NCBI GenBank assembly: GCA_019415985.1
Contig: DXYE01000028.1
Location: 1 to 27,122, forward strand
Direction: 5' to 3'
DNA length: 27,122 nt
Source of the DNA: Clostridiales bacterium
GTDB lineage: Bacteria; Bacillota; Clostridia; Oscillospirales; CAG-272
Shown here: positions 7,880 through 14,870 of the stretch, piece after piece
Position numbering within the stretch: the first letter of the stretch is position 1
Layout of the letters: each line of letters opens with the position of its first letter
Program-made: the position numbers and the translations under genes
Notes under the pieces: generated by a model
What the model was told of the DNA's origin: nothing
Database searches by the model: none
The model's input: the letters and a program-made list of their open reading frames with translations, nothing else

Positions 7880-8094
7880 AAGCATACCTGCCTTTGACAT
7901 TATAAAACGATAGGGCGAACGTGAGTACATATTGATGCTTTTTTACATCAATAGCAGCACAGAAAGTGCAGAATGAACCGCTTGAGCTTTGTACTTTGGC
8001 TAACCGGGTAAAAATAAAACGTAGACTTCAAAAAGGGCAAAGTGCGGTGTCCTTTCCTGTATGCTCAGATTAAATGATTGATTCGCTGGGGGCG
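7880..8094 (-). other. Unusually long spacer inside the rnf operon (rnfD-rnfG)
   Basis: The other rnf junctions overlap or are under 90 bases, but 215 bases lie here. The spacer holds a 7-base-pair hairpin (ATTGATG 7931-7937 with CATCAAT 7946-7952) and a minus-strand TATAAT (complement of 7899-7904) just before rnfG with no good -35. A 30-codon TTG-initiated frame runs from 8040 to 7948 behind AAAGGA. None of these is secure as a gene or promoter. Confidence 0.4.
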
Positions 8095-9135
8095 TTATGG
8101 TTTTGACGTGTCGGCAGGCGACTTTTCCGGAATTTTCGTAAGTGCACCGAAGCGTTTTGGCTTGGTGAATTTATCTAAATACCATACGAGCGTATTCATG
8201 ATCAAAATGGCAAAGGACACGCCCTCCTGATATCCGCCGAAATAACGGATGAAGACAGTAAGCGCACCGCAGCCGACTCCAAAGATCAAGCGTCCGTTCG
8301 GTGTGACCGGGGAAGTCGCATAATCGGTTGCCATAAAAATCGCTCCAAGCATGAGTCCGCCGGAACAAAGCTCCGCCAGCATATACTCGTTAATACTGGG
8401 TACCTCCATGGGCGGTAAAAAGAAAGTCAGCAGTGCGACTGTACCCAAAAACGCGACGGGGATGTGCCATGTTATGACCTTTCGCCACAACAGATAAAGA
8501 CCGCCTGCAATCAGCAGCAGAGCAGAAAGCTCTCCTATGCAACCGCCGATGTTTCCGACAAACAGCTCCGAAAGAGAGGATTCCGGCAGCAAACCGGTTT
8601 TTAGGGCAGCAAGCGGCGTGGCAGAAGCTACAGCGTCCGTGCTGTCGACAGAAACGGCGAAAGGTGACAGCGGCGTGTGCGGCTGCACGAAATACGTCAT
8701 GGCGGAGGGCCATGCGAGCATCATGAAGGCTCTTGCTGAAAGCGCGGGATTTAGAAAATTTTTTCCAATTCCGCCATAAAGCTGTTTGACAATTACAATG
8801 GCAAAAAAGGAACCGATAACAGGCATCCAGAGCGGAACGGTCGGTGGTACATTAAAGGCTATGAGAATACCCGTAACAGCCGCGGAGCCGTCAAGGACTG
8901 TAATCGGTTTTCTCATGAGCTTCTGATAAGCTCCTTCAAAAAGCATACAGCAAAGTACGGATAGGATTGTAAGCACAAGCGAACGCCAGCCGAAAATATA
9001 GATTCCCCATGCAAGCGCCGGTAAGAGCGCGAGGATGACATCAATCATAACGGAACGTGTGGTATCCCGGCTTTTTATGTGCGGAGAGGGAGATACGGTC
9101 AGGAGTTCTGGGTAGGATGTTTCCGTGTTCTGCAT
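8095..9135 (-). CDS. rnfD: Rnf complex membrane subunit D, covalent flavoprotein
   Basis: RnfD (NqrB/RnfD family) is a large membrane subunit that carries a covalent FMN and is thought to form part of the ion path. The product is about 346 residues with around eight to ten membrane segments. GGIGKNFLNPALSARAFM (about 122-139) is a family hallmark, and ATDYATSPVTPNGRL with FGVGCGALTVFIR appears near the C-terminal end. The predicted flavin threonine sits in VASATPLAALK (about T173), the usual S-G/A-A-T context. The start at 9135 has GGAGG 7 bases upstream; the adjacent ATG at 9138 overlaps the rnfC stop (TAATG) but leaves only 4 bases to the ribosome binding site. Translation is probably coupled to rnfC. 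Confidence 0.95.
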   Translation of the reverse strand: MQNTETSYPELLTVSPSPHIKSRDTTRSVMIDVILALLPALAWGIYIFGWRSLVLTILSVLCCMLFEGAYQKLMRKPITVLDGSAAVTGILIAFNVPPTVPLWMPVIGSFFAIVIVKQLYGGIGKNFLNPALSARAFMMLAWPSAMTYFVQPHTPLSPFAVSVDSTDAVASATPLAALKTGLLPESSLSELFVGNIGGCIGELSALLLIAGGLYLLWRKVITWHIPVAFLGTVALLTFFLPPMEVPSINEYMLAELCSGGLMLGAIFMATDYATSPVTPNGRLIFGVGCGALTVFIRYFGGYQEGVSFAILIMNTLVWYLDKFTKPKRFGALTKIPEKSPADTSKP

Positions 9136-9137
9136 CA

Positions 9138-10538
9138 TTAATCCTCCTTTCCGCCTTCTTGAGCAGAAGCTACTGCTTCACTGCCCGCGGGACGCGAGGC
9201 AGCGCGGGCAGCCGACTGCATTCTTCGCTGTTCGGCAATTTTTCCCTTAGCCATACGAATATATTGAACAATAGGAACATTTCCAGGGCAATTATAGGAA
9301 CAAGTACCGCATTCGACGCAGCTTGCTGCGTGATAGGCTTCAGCTTTGTCAAATTTGCCGGATTTCGCAAAAAGGGCGAGATAATTTGGCATCAGGTGCA
9401 TTGGACACGTACTGACACAGCGGCCGCAGCGGATGCAGGTAGAAGCTTGATTGCGATGAGGTGCAGCCTCTTCGGACAGGACGAGGATAGAGGATGAACC
9501 CTTGGTGACCGGCATATCCACACTCCATTGAGCCTGTCCCATCATGGGACCGCCGTTTATAATTTTCTGGGGTTGTCTGACCAGACCGCCACAGCATTCA
9601 ATCAAATTCCGCACGGGTGTCCCGAGCGGAACCAGAAGATTTTTCGGTTCTTTGACACAGTCGCCGCTGCAGGTGACGATGCGTTCGACAAGGGGCATAC
9701 CGGAGGCAAAAGCCTGATATACGGCGGCACAGGTTTCAGCATTGAATATAACGCAGCCGACGTCTGCTGGGAGCTTTCCGACAGGCAGTTCGATATGCTT
9801 CAGCGCATAGATGAGCTGCCGCTCATCTCCCTGTGGATATTTTGTTTTTAAGACTTTGACGCTTAGAATCTCATTGTCCCATAGTAATTCATTAAGCTTA
9901 TGAATCGCATCCTTCTTGTTATTTTCGACTGCGATATCGCAGTGTCTGAGGCCAAGAGCCTTCAAGAGGATAAGAGCACCTCCACATACGTCCTCCGGGC
10001 GTTCGAGCAGCAGTCGGTGGTTAGCCGTAATGTACGGTTCACACTCTGCGCAGTTTATGATCATATGCTCCGCTTTGCCTACGGCAGATTGAATCTTGGC
10101 GTAGGTCGGAAAAGCCGCGCCGCCCATACCGGAGATTCCGGCATTTCTGATTTTCTCAATTATTTCCTCCGAACTCGTATCTGCCAATTTTTTTGAGAAG
10201 GGAGCAATGCTCGGCGTGATTCGGTTTTCATAGTCGTTTTCTACCACGATATGCAAAACTTTTTTGCCGTTCACTTGCTCTCTCTCTTCGATTTTTGAGA
10301 CTCTTCCGGAAATACTGGCGTGTACCGGGCATCCGAGACCGCTTTCAATCGTTCCGATAAGCTGTCCCTTGTCAACGGTATCGCCGGCGGCAACAATCGG
10401 TACTGCCGGAACGCCGATGTGCTGGGACATGGGAAGAACGACAAAAGGGGGAGGAGACAGTGGAACGATCGGAGATTCGGCCGTCAGTTTATACTCCGGC
10501 ACTCTTGTTCCGCCGCGGAAAGTATAGGTATGCAGCAT
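9138..10538 (-). CDS. rnfC: Rnf complex subunit C, NADH/FMN- and iron-sulfur-binding subunit
   Basis: RnfC is the peripheral subunit where NAD+ is reduced, related to the Nqo1/NuoF flavoprotein. The 466-residue product has an N-terminal biotinyl/lipoyl-like domain (about 30-105, GDTVDKGQLIGTIESGLGCPV). The nucleotide-binding domain follows, with the glycine-rich GISGMGGAAFPTYAK (134-148), NCAECEPYITANHRL and KYPQGDERQLIYA. The soluble-ligand-binding domain and two [4Fe-4S] motifs come last: C368-C371-C374-C378 and C407-C410-C413-C417. The C-terminus is short and Ala-rich, as in clostridial RnfC and unlike the long repeats of enterobacterial RnfC. GAGGTG lies 5 bases before the ATG. It is the first gene of the operon, behind the promoter at 10643-10671 and a leader hairpin. 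Confidence 0.96.
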   Translation of the reverse strand: MLHTYTFRGGTRVPEYKLTAESPIVPLSPPPFVVLPMSQHIGVPAVPIVAAGDTVDKGQLIGTIESGLGCPVHASISGRVSKIEEREQVNGKKVLHIVVENDYENRITPSIAPFSKKLADTSSEEIIEKIRNAGISGMGGAAFPTYAKIQSAVGKAEHMIINCAECEPYITANHRLLLERPEDVCGGALILLKALGLRHCDIAVENNKKDAIHKLNELLWDNEILSVKVLKTKYPQGDERQLIYALKHIELPVGKLPADVGCVIFNAETCAAVYQAFASGMPLVERIVTCSGDCVKEPKNLLVPLGTPVRNLIECCGGLVRQPQKIINGGPMMGQAQWSVDMPVTKGSSSILVLSEEAAPHRNQASTCIRCGRCVSTCPMHLMPNYLALFAKSGKFDKAEAYHAASCVECGTCSYNCPGNVPIVQYIRMAKGKIAEQRRMQSAARAASRPAGSEAVASAQEGGKED

Positions 10539-10572
10539 AAAAGCACCTCGTTATATCAAATCCTAGAAGCGT

Positions 10573-10606
10573 CGGCACCGGCTGCGGTATTTGACAGCCG
10601 GCACCG
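10573..10606 (-). promoter_or_regulatory. Leader hairpin of the rnf transcript
   Basis: Bases 10573-10584 pair with 10595-10606 in a 12-base-pair, GC-rich stem containing two G-T pairs, with a 10-base loop. It lies in the 5' leader between the rnf promoter and rnfC. No T-run follows on the minus strand, so it is not a simple terminator. It may stabilise the mRNA or bind a regulator. Confidence 0.5.
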
Positions 10607-10642
10607 CGATACAAAAGTATATATCCAAATCCGATACAAGAT

Positions 10643-10671
10643 ATTTTACCACATTTATAAGGCGAACGCAA
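10643..10671 (-). promoter_or_regulatory. Promoter of the rnfCDGEAB operon
   Basis: Read on the minus strand: -35 TTGCGT (complement of 10666-10671), 17-base spacer, -10 TAAAAT (complement of 10643-10648) preceded by TGG, an extended -10. Transcription would start near 10636, about 98 nt before rnfC. Confidence 0.6.
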
Positions 10672-10894
10672 GTATAAAATTGCTGGAACAGAGGCGAGAT
10701 GTCAAATGCAGGCACGAAGCAGCATCTTTCTTTTCAAGGTTAGATAGAAATGGAGAAGTTGGCATATAATCTTGGCACCCGCACAGTTATGTTGCAAAAA
10801 GAAGAAAGACCGCCGTGGGGATACGCATCAGCCAAGGGTATACAGCAGACAAATTTTTATACAAGATAATTTATGAGAAAAAGCTTCAGTCATC

Positions 10895-10923
10895 TTTACA
10901 AGAACAGAGGTTTGTGTTAAAAT
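10895..10923 (+). promoter_or_regulatory. Promoter of the isomerase/epimerase-like gene
   Basis: TTTACA (10895-10900), a 17-base spacer and TAAAAT (10918-10923) with TG at 10915-10916 as extended -10. It places the transcription start near 10930, so the ATG at 10924 cannot be used and the start at 10960 is favoured. Confidence 0.7.
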
Positions 10924-10959
10924 ATGATGAAAATCTGTAACTTTACAGGAGGGGCGTTT

Positions 10960-11808
10960 ATGAAAACATCGGTTAGTACTTATAGTTTTGGTCGCTACAA
11001 TTCCATGGGCATGCTTGCATTGATTGACAAAACAGCGGAAATGGGATTTGAGGGCATTGAGTTCGTAGAGGGTTCGTATTCCAGTAGTGAAGAAGAGCTT
11101 GACGCAATTCATGCGCGCATCCAGGAAAAAGGGTTGGTGTCCGTGTGCTACGCCGTTGGAGCAGATTTTATCAACGGCAGCAACGGAAATCTGAAAGAAG
11201 AAGTCAAGCGGCTTCAGCATGAGGTGGATATCGCACACAGGCTTGGCGTTGGTATTATGCGTCACGATGTGAGCGGCGGCTTCAGCGGAAGAAAGTATTC
11301 TATAGGTTATGACGATGCGATTCCGCGTCTTGTCGAGGGGATTCGCGAGGTCACAAAATATGCAGAACAGCTTGGCATTAAAACCTGTACGGAAAACCAC
11401 GGCTATTTTTCACAGGATGCAGAACGTGTGGAAAAGCTGATCAATGCCGTAGCTCATCCCAATTTCGGCGCGCTGATCGATTTGGGCAACTTTATGTGTG
11501 CGGACGAAGATCCTTGGAAGTCCGTCGGCATCATGAGCCCATATGCATTCCATGTCCATGCCAAGGACTTTTTCCGCAGAGACGGCGATCGTACGGCGCC
11601 GGGCGACGGCTGGTTCCAGACACGGAGCGGTGATTATCTGCGCGGCACAATCATCGGTCATGGCGATGCCCGCATCAGTCAGAGCATTCAAACGCTGAAG
11701 CGCAAAGGCTATGACGGCTTTGTGACCATAGAATTCGAGGGAATTGAAGACAATCTGCTGGGGATTGAATGGGGACTTAAAAATTTGAAAAGGTTTATCG
11801 AAGCATAA
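10960..11808 (+). CDS. Sugar-phosphate isomerase/epimerase-like TIM-barrel protein
   Basis: The 282-residue product belongs to the xylose isomerase-like TIM-barrel (AP endonuclease 2) superfamily, whose members isomerise or epimerise sugars and inositols or dehydrate related compounds, using a divalent metal. Expected metal ligands are visible on successive strands: E145 (CTENHG), D174 (LIDLGNF), H200 (FHVHAKDF) and E258 or E260 (VTIEFEG). The N-terminus MKTSVSTYSF and KTAEMGFEGIE (about 24-34) are typical. AGGAGG lies about 8 bases upstream of the ATG at 10960, and the promoter ends at 10923, so I reject the in-frame ATG at 10924. It appears to be monocistronic; no sugar transporter or kinase lies nearby, so the substrate cannot be inferred. 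Confidence 0.88.
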   Translation: MKTSVSTYSFGRYNSMGMLALIDKTAEMGFEGIEFVEGSYSSSEEELDAIHARIQEKGLVSVCYAVGADFINGSNGNLKEEVKRLQHEVDIAHRLGVGIMRHDVSGGFSGRKYSIGYDDAIPRLVEGIREVTKYAEQLGIKTCTENHGYFSQDAERVEKLINAVAHPNFGALIDLGNFMCADEDPWKSVGIMSPYAFHVHAKDFFRRDGDRTAPGDGWFQTRSGDYLRGTIIGHGDARISQSIQTLKRKGYDGFVTIEFEGIEDNLLGIEWGLKNLKRFIEA

Positions 11809-11980
11809 GGTTGAAGGCTGATTTTTTGCCGTGCTTTGATGCTTTTTATGTGAAATTCCGATTTTATTTTCAAAGCTACACCGCTTCGGAAGAAGGATAT
11901 ATCACATATACGCACTGCTTTGAGAGGCCGATGTCGCCATTTAAAGCAGATGCGGCACTCATCTTGCGCCGAAGAGCCGT

Positions 11981-12009
11981 TTGAAGCTCTGCGAAAATGG
12001 TTATATAGG
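11981..12009 (+). promoter_or_regulatory. Weak candidate promoter upstream of the NUDIX gene
   Basis: TTGAAG (11981-11986), 17 bases, TATAGG (12004-12009); each hexamer matches consensus at four of six positions. If real, its transcript would run through the terminator at 12053-12085 into the NUDIX gene. Confidence 0.25.
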
Positions 12010-12052
12010 TTATATATTATTAAGCAATCATAAGTGAATGATAACGAAAGGT

Positions 12053-12085
12053 CCCGGCTCCGGAATAAAAGGAACCGGGCTTTTT
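12053..12085 (+). terminator. Rho-independent terminator (or attenuator) before the NUDIX gene
   Basis: CCCGG (12053-12057) pairs with CCGGG (12075-12079), then after one C-A mismatch TCC (12059-12061) pairs with GGA (12071-12073) around a 9-base loop. The sequence CTTTTT (12080-12085) follows directly. The position fits termination of the upstream gene; attenuation of the NUDIX gene is the alternative. Confidence 0.7.
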
Positions 12086-12117
12086 CGTCTGCACAGTTCT
12101 TTTGAGGAGGAAGAAGC

Positions 12118-12639
12118 ATGGTGGAAATATGGGATATATACGATGAGAACCGCATAAAAACCGGAGAAACTATGGCCCGAGGTAAGCCGGCACCGGAGGG
12201 GGCTTATCATCTGGTCGTTCATGTATGCCTTTTTAACAGCCGCGGTGAAATGCTGATACAGCAAAGACAGCCGTTTAAAAGCGGCTGGCCGGATATGTGG
12301 GATGTTACAGTCGGCGGAAGCGCCGTCGCAGGCGAAAACAGTATAGCCGCAGCTGAGAGAGAAGTTATGGAGGAAATCGGGTATCCCCTGCGTTTAAAAC
12401 AGAAAAATCTCATTTTAACTGTCCCATTTGACTGGGGATTCGACGACTTTTATCTCGTTGAAGCGGAGCCCGATCTGAAGCTGCTGAAGCTGCAGCCTGA
12501 GGAGGTTCAGCGAGTTAAATGGGCATCAATTCAGGAAATACTTGAGAAGATCAGAGAAGGGAAATTTATCCCTTATCTGGAAAGTCTGATCCGGCTTTTA
12601 TTTGATTTACACAGGGGTAAAAGAGGGTGTCATCAATAA
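12118..12639 (+). CDS. NUDIX hydrolase
   Basis: NUDIX enzymes hydrolyse nucleoside diphosphates linked to another group, using Mg2+ bound by the Nudix box. The complete box GX5EX7REUXEEXGU is present at residues 67-89 (G67, E73, R81-E82, E85-E86, G88). The 173-residue length and the N-terminal pattern WDIYDENRIKTGE with LFNSRGEMLIQQR resemble the YfcD / isopentenyl-diphosphate-isomerase-like subgroup. True IPP isomerases have an additional catalytic Cys and Glu arrangement that I cannot confirm here; C37 lies near the expected region. GGAGG sits 7-8 bases before the ATG. The gene stands alone after a terminator, and its substrate cannot be told from context. Confidence 0.92.
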   Translation: MVEIWDIYDENRIKTGETMARGKPAPEGAYHLVVHVCLFNSRGEMLIQQRQPFKSGWPDMWDVTVGGSAVAGENSIAAAEREVMEEIGYPLRLKQKNLILTVPFDWGFDDFYLVEAEPDLKLLKLQPEEVQRVKWASIQEILEKIREGKFIPYLESLIRLLFDLHRGKRGCHQ

Positions 12640-12801
12640 TATGCCTGCAAGTGAAAAGTTGAGTTTAAACGGTTCGTGACAAACGGAAGCCTTATTTTAT
12701 GACAGATTTTGCGTCGGATGTGTGGTTTTGCCTTGTTGTTCGTTTTTTACGGTTTCAGAGCGGATCTGCATCTGCAAATGGTCTTTGCGGGATTTTTCGA
12801 C

Positions 12802-12816
12802 AATTCGTCACGAATT
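12802..12816. promoter_or_regulatory. Operator-like dyad overlapping the -35 box
   Basis: AATTCGT (12802-12808) and ACGAATT (12810-12816) form a perfect inverted repeat with one central base. It overlaps the first two bases of the TTGACA box, where a bound protein could block RNA polymerase. The regulator is unknown. Confidence 0.45.
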
Positions 12817-12843
12817 GACAAAGTATTGAAATCGTGTTATAAT
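12815..12843 (+). promoter_or_regulatory. Perfect consensus sigma-A promoter of the Ig-like lipoprotein gene
   Basis: TTGACA (12815-12820), exactly 17 bases, TATAAT (12838-12843), with TG at 12835-12836 as extended -10. The first downstream gene is the lipoprotein at 13017, giving a leader of about 165 nt that contains the inverted repeat and the second direct repeat. Confidence 0.8.
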
Positions 12844-12863
12844 GAGCGTAGCGAATTCAAACA
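12835..12863 (+). repeat. Direct repeat copy 1 (29 bases)
   Basis: The unit TGTTATAATGAGCG plus YAGCGARTTYAAACA occurs here and again exactly 61 bases downstream (12896-12924), with 26 of 29 positions identical. This copy includes the functional -10 box. No third copy was seen in the window. Confidence 0.75.
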
Positions 12864-12899
12864 TCATTTTCTGTGTGTAATAAAGTCGAAAATGATGTT
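12860..12899. repeat. Perfect 12-base-pair inverted repeat in the leader
   Basis: AACATCATTTTC (12860-12871) and GAAAATGATGTT (12888-12899) are perfectly complementary around a 16-base loop. The arms link the two direct-repeat copies: the left arm begins in copy 1 and the right arm ends in copy 2. No T-run follows, so it is not a typical terminator. Confidence 0.75.
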
Positions 12900-12924
12900 A
12901 TAATGAGCGCAGCGAGTTTAAACA
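12896..12924 (+). repeat. Direct repeat copy 2 (29 bases)
   Basis: This second copy carries a TATAAT (12899-12904) but no recognisable -35 at the right distance, so it is probably not a promoter itself. It differs from copy 1 at three positions. Confidence 0.75.
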
Positions 12925-13016
12925 AAATTTTATTCGTTTAATTCATTTGAAAACCATATTGGAACATAAGATTGTTCGGGAATTCCTATAATTATCGATA
13001 GAAAAGGTGACAAGCG

Positions 13017-14792
13017 ATGCGTTGCAAAAGAATTATAATGTCAGTCATCTCGATATTGCTTCTAAGTATGGCGGCAGGACTTTGCTCCTGTCAGAGTGAA
13101 CCGGCCGACGTAATACCGTCAGATTCTGTGGAAAATACGGTGACGATGACGCCGCGGGTGCCTGCAAAAGATGTGACGCCGCCGGAAATAGTGCGTGTCA
13201 GCGGAATCTATCTTGGATCGGAAAGCCTTGCGATGAAGGTTGGGGAGACACTTGCGCTTGAGACGAATATATCGCCGGAAAATGCAACGAATACCGGGTT
13301 GATTTGGACGACAAATCGGCCCGACATTGCCGCTGTTACAGGAGATGGAACCGTGCGGGCGGTCAGTGTGGGCAGCGCAACGATTACGGCTGTAACGAAA
13401 GACGGCGGGTATATGGCATATTGTGAGGTCAGTGTCCGTTCTGTTCCTGTCACCGATGTCAAGCTGAATGCTGAAGAACTGCTGGTTTTTGTAGACGGTA
13501 CGGAAACGCTTGCTGCGACTATCGAACCTGAGGATGCAACCAATCAAAATTTGCGTTGGACATCTAGCGATGAATCGATTGTAAAGGTAGAAGACGGAAC
13601 CCTGACCGGCGTGAGCGAGGGGAAGGCAACGGTTACCGTCACCACACTGGACGGAAATAAAACAGCATCCTGCGAAATAACAGTGGAAATTGAACCGATT
13701 GATGCCGAAAAGGTTTCTTTTTCGTCAGAAACCGTAACCATGACGGTGGGCGAGGTCAGCGAGCTTGCCTATGTCTTTGAGCCGGAGGAGGCAAACAATA
13801 AAAAACTGGAATGGATCAGCTCAGATCCTGCAGTAGCAGTGGCAGAGGCAGGGAAAATCACTGCGGTAGGCGAGGGGAGTGCCACCATTCTGCTGCGCGT
13901 GGAAACAGAAGAAAACGGCATATTGGAAGCGAGTTGTCAGGTCATCGTCAATCCGGCTCCGGTCAAGCCCGTGTCAGGCGTTAAAATCAGTCAAAGTACA
14001 ATGGGACTGAAGGTTGGAGACTCGGGAACGCTTAACGCAGTTGTTGAACCTGAAAATGCCTCAGATAAAACCGTTGTATGGACGACGTCCGATAGCAGCA
14101 TTGCCAAGGTCGAAGCGGGTGTGGTGACGGCTGTCGGCGAGGGAAGCGCCGTCATAACAGCCTCATCTGCAGATGGCAAATTCCAAGCTGTCTGTCAGGT
14201 AACCGTCAGTACACGGGATATACCGGTGACGGGCATCTTGCTGTCGGATACGGTCGTTTATCTTTTGGAGGGGGAAAGATGGCTCCTTACTGCTTCGGTC
14301 ACCCCTACCGATGCAACGAATCAGGAGCTTCTATGGTCCTCTGGAAATCATGATGTGGCGACAGTGGATAATGGAGTATTGGTGGCCGAGGGCACCGGCT
14401 GGACGTTTATTACGGTAACGACGACAGATGGCAATTATCGGGCCATGTGCAGTGTATTTGTGGAGGAGGATACGGATAACGCGGCGGAAGATTTTGAGTA
14501 TGAAATCAGGGACGGCACCGTCACCATTCTTTCATACAGCGGGTCACGTAAAATTATGCGGATTCCGTCGAGAATAGAAGGATATGAAGTAAAGGCCATA
14601 GCCACCGATGCTTTTCTCGGAAACGAAACCATAAGGCGAGTTTTTCTGCCGGATACCGTGCGTGAAATCGGAAGCTGGGCATTTGCAGCATGTACCAATC
14701 TTGAGGAGATTTATATAAATAACGCAGAGGACGAGATGATTTTGGGCGGCGCATGGAAGCCGACATATACAGAGGTTATTTTTGCACAGTAA
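13017..14792 (+). CDS. Surface lipoprotein with five Ig-like (BIG2) domains and an LRR-like C-terminus
   Basis: The 591-residue product begins with a basic, hydrophobic signal sequence ending in a lipobox-like L22-C23-S24-C25, so it is probably lipidated at C25 and displayed outside the membrane. After a short linker come five tandem BIG2 domains (roughly residues 61-140, 144-225, 229-312, 317-398 and 403-483), each with the pattern VGET...PENAT...W.TSD..IA.V..G.V.AV..G.A.IT. The C-terminal part (about 510-575) resembles one BspA-type leucine-rich unit (IPSRIEGYEVKAIATDAF, RRVFLPDTVREIGSWAF). Such proteins serve as adhesion or cell-surface scaffolds; the ligand is unknown. AAGGTGA lies about 6 bases before the ATG. 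The consensus promoter at 12815-12843 is the likely start of a unit that may continue into comEC. Confidence 0.88.
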   Translation: MRCKRIIMSVISILLLSMAAGLCSCQSEPADVIPSDSVENTVTMTPRVPAKDVTPPEIVRVSGIYLGSESLAMKVGETLALETNISPENATNTGLIWTTNRPDIAAVTGDGTVRAVSVGSATITAVTKDGGYMAYCEVSVRSVPVTDVKLNAEELLVFVDGTETLAATIEPEDATNQNLRWTSSDESIVKVEDGTLTGVSEGKATVTVTTLDGNKTASCEITVEIEPIDAEKVSFSSETVTMTVGEVSELAYVFEPEEANNKKLEWISSDPAVAVAEAGKITAVGEGSATILLRVETEENGILEASCQVIVNPAPVKPVSGVKISQSTMGLKVGDSGTLNAVVEPENASDKTVVWTTSDSSIAKVEAGVVTAVGEGSAVITASSADGKFQAVCQVTVSTRDIPVTGILLSDTVVYLLEGERWLLTASVTPTDATNQELLWSSGNHDVATVDNGVLVAEGTGWTFITVTTTDGNYRAMCSVFVEEDTDNAAEDFEYEIRDGTVTILSYSGSRKIMRIPSRIEGYEVKAIATDAFLGNETIRRVFLPDTVREIGSWAFAACTNLEEIYINNAEDEMILGGAWKPTYTEVIFAQ

Positions 14793-14870
14793 TTCCGGAT
14801 CGATTAAAGGGAAAAACAGCGCTGAAAAATCGGGAAGTAAGGGGGAGACGCATAGCTCTTAAAAATTGAT

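Larger units (their letters stand above)
10539..10959. other. Divergent intergenic region between rnfC and the isomerase-like gene
   Basis: This region holds the rnf leader hairpin (10573-10606), the rnf promoter on the minus strand (10643-10671) and the promoter of the isomerase-like gene on the plus strand (10895-10923). Between the two promoters (10672-10894) I see a direct repeat TTGGCA-N7-TTGGCA (10759-10777) that overlaps an orphan TATAAT, and nothing else I can name. Confidence 0.65.
11809..12117. other. Intergenic region between the isomerase-like and NUDIX genes
   Basis: No gene is supported. It contains a terminator (12053-12085) about 245 bases after the isomerase stop and only 33 bases before the NUDIX start, with a weak promoter-like sequence (11981-12009) in front of it. 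The part 11809-11980 shows no element I recognise. Confidence 0.5.
12640..13016. other. Regulatory intergenic region upstream of the Ig-like lipoprotein gene
   Basis: No gene is supported. The right half is dense in signals: a dyad (12802-12816), a perfect consensus promoter (12815-12843), two 29-base direct repeats (12835-12863, 12896-12924) and a 12-base-pair inverted repeat between them (12860-12899). The left half (12640-12800) shows only a weak GCAAA/TTTGC stem followed by GGGATTTTT (about 12775-12798), possibly a weak terminator of the NUDIX gene. A 64-codon frame (12709-12903) lacks a ribosome binding site and overlaps the repeats. Confidence 0.6.

Noticed and set aside
10759..10802. 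TTGGCAC followed by TTGCA, resembling a sigma-54 promoter.
   Set aside because: The GG to GC distance is far longer than the fixed 10 bases needed between -24 and -12.
10924..10959. An upstream in-frame ATG for the isomerase-like gene.
   Set aside because: It is directly after the -10 box, before the expected transcription start; the ATG at 10960 has a strong ribosome site.
12709..12903. A 64-codon frame upstream of the lipoprotein gene.
   Set aside because: It lacks a ribosome binding site and its second half is made of the repeats and the promoter.
12835..12924. A possible CRISPR-like array.
   Set aside because: Only two repeat copies exist, the space between them is an inverted repeat, and no cas gene is present.
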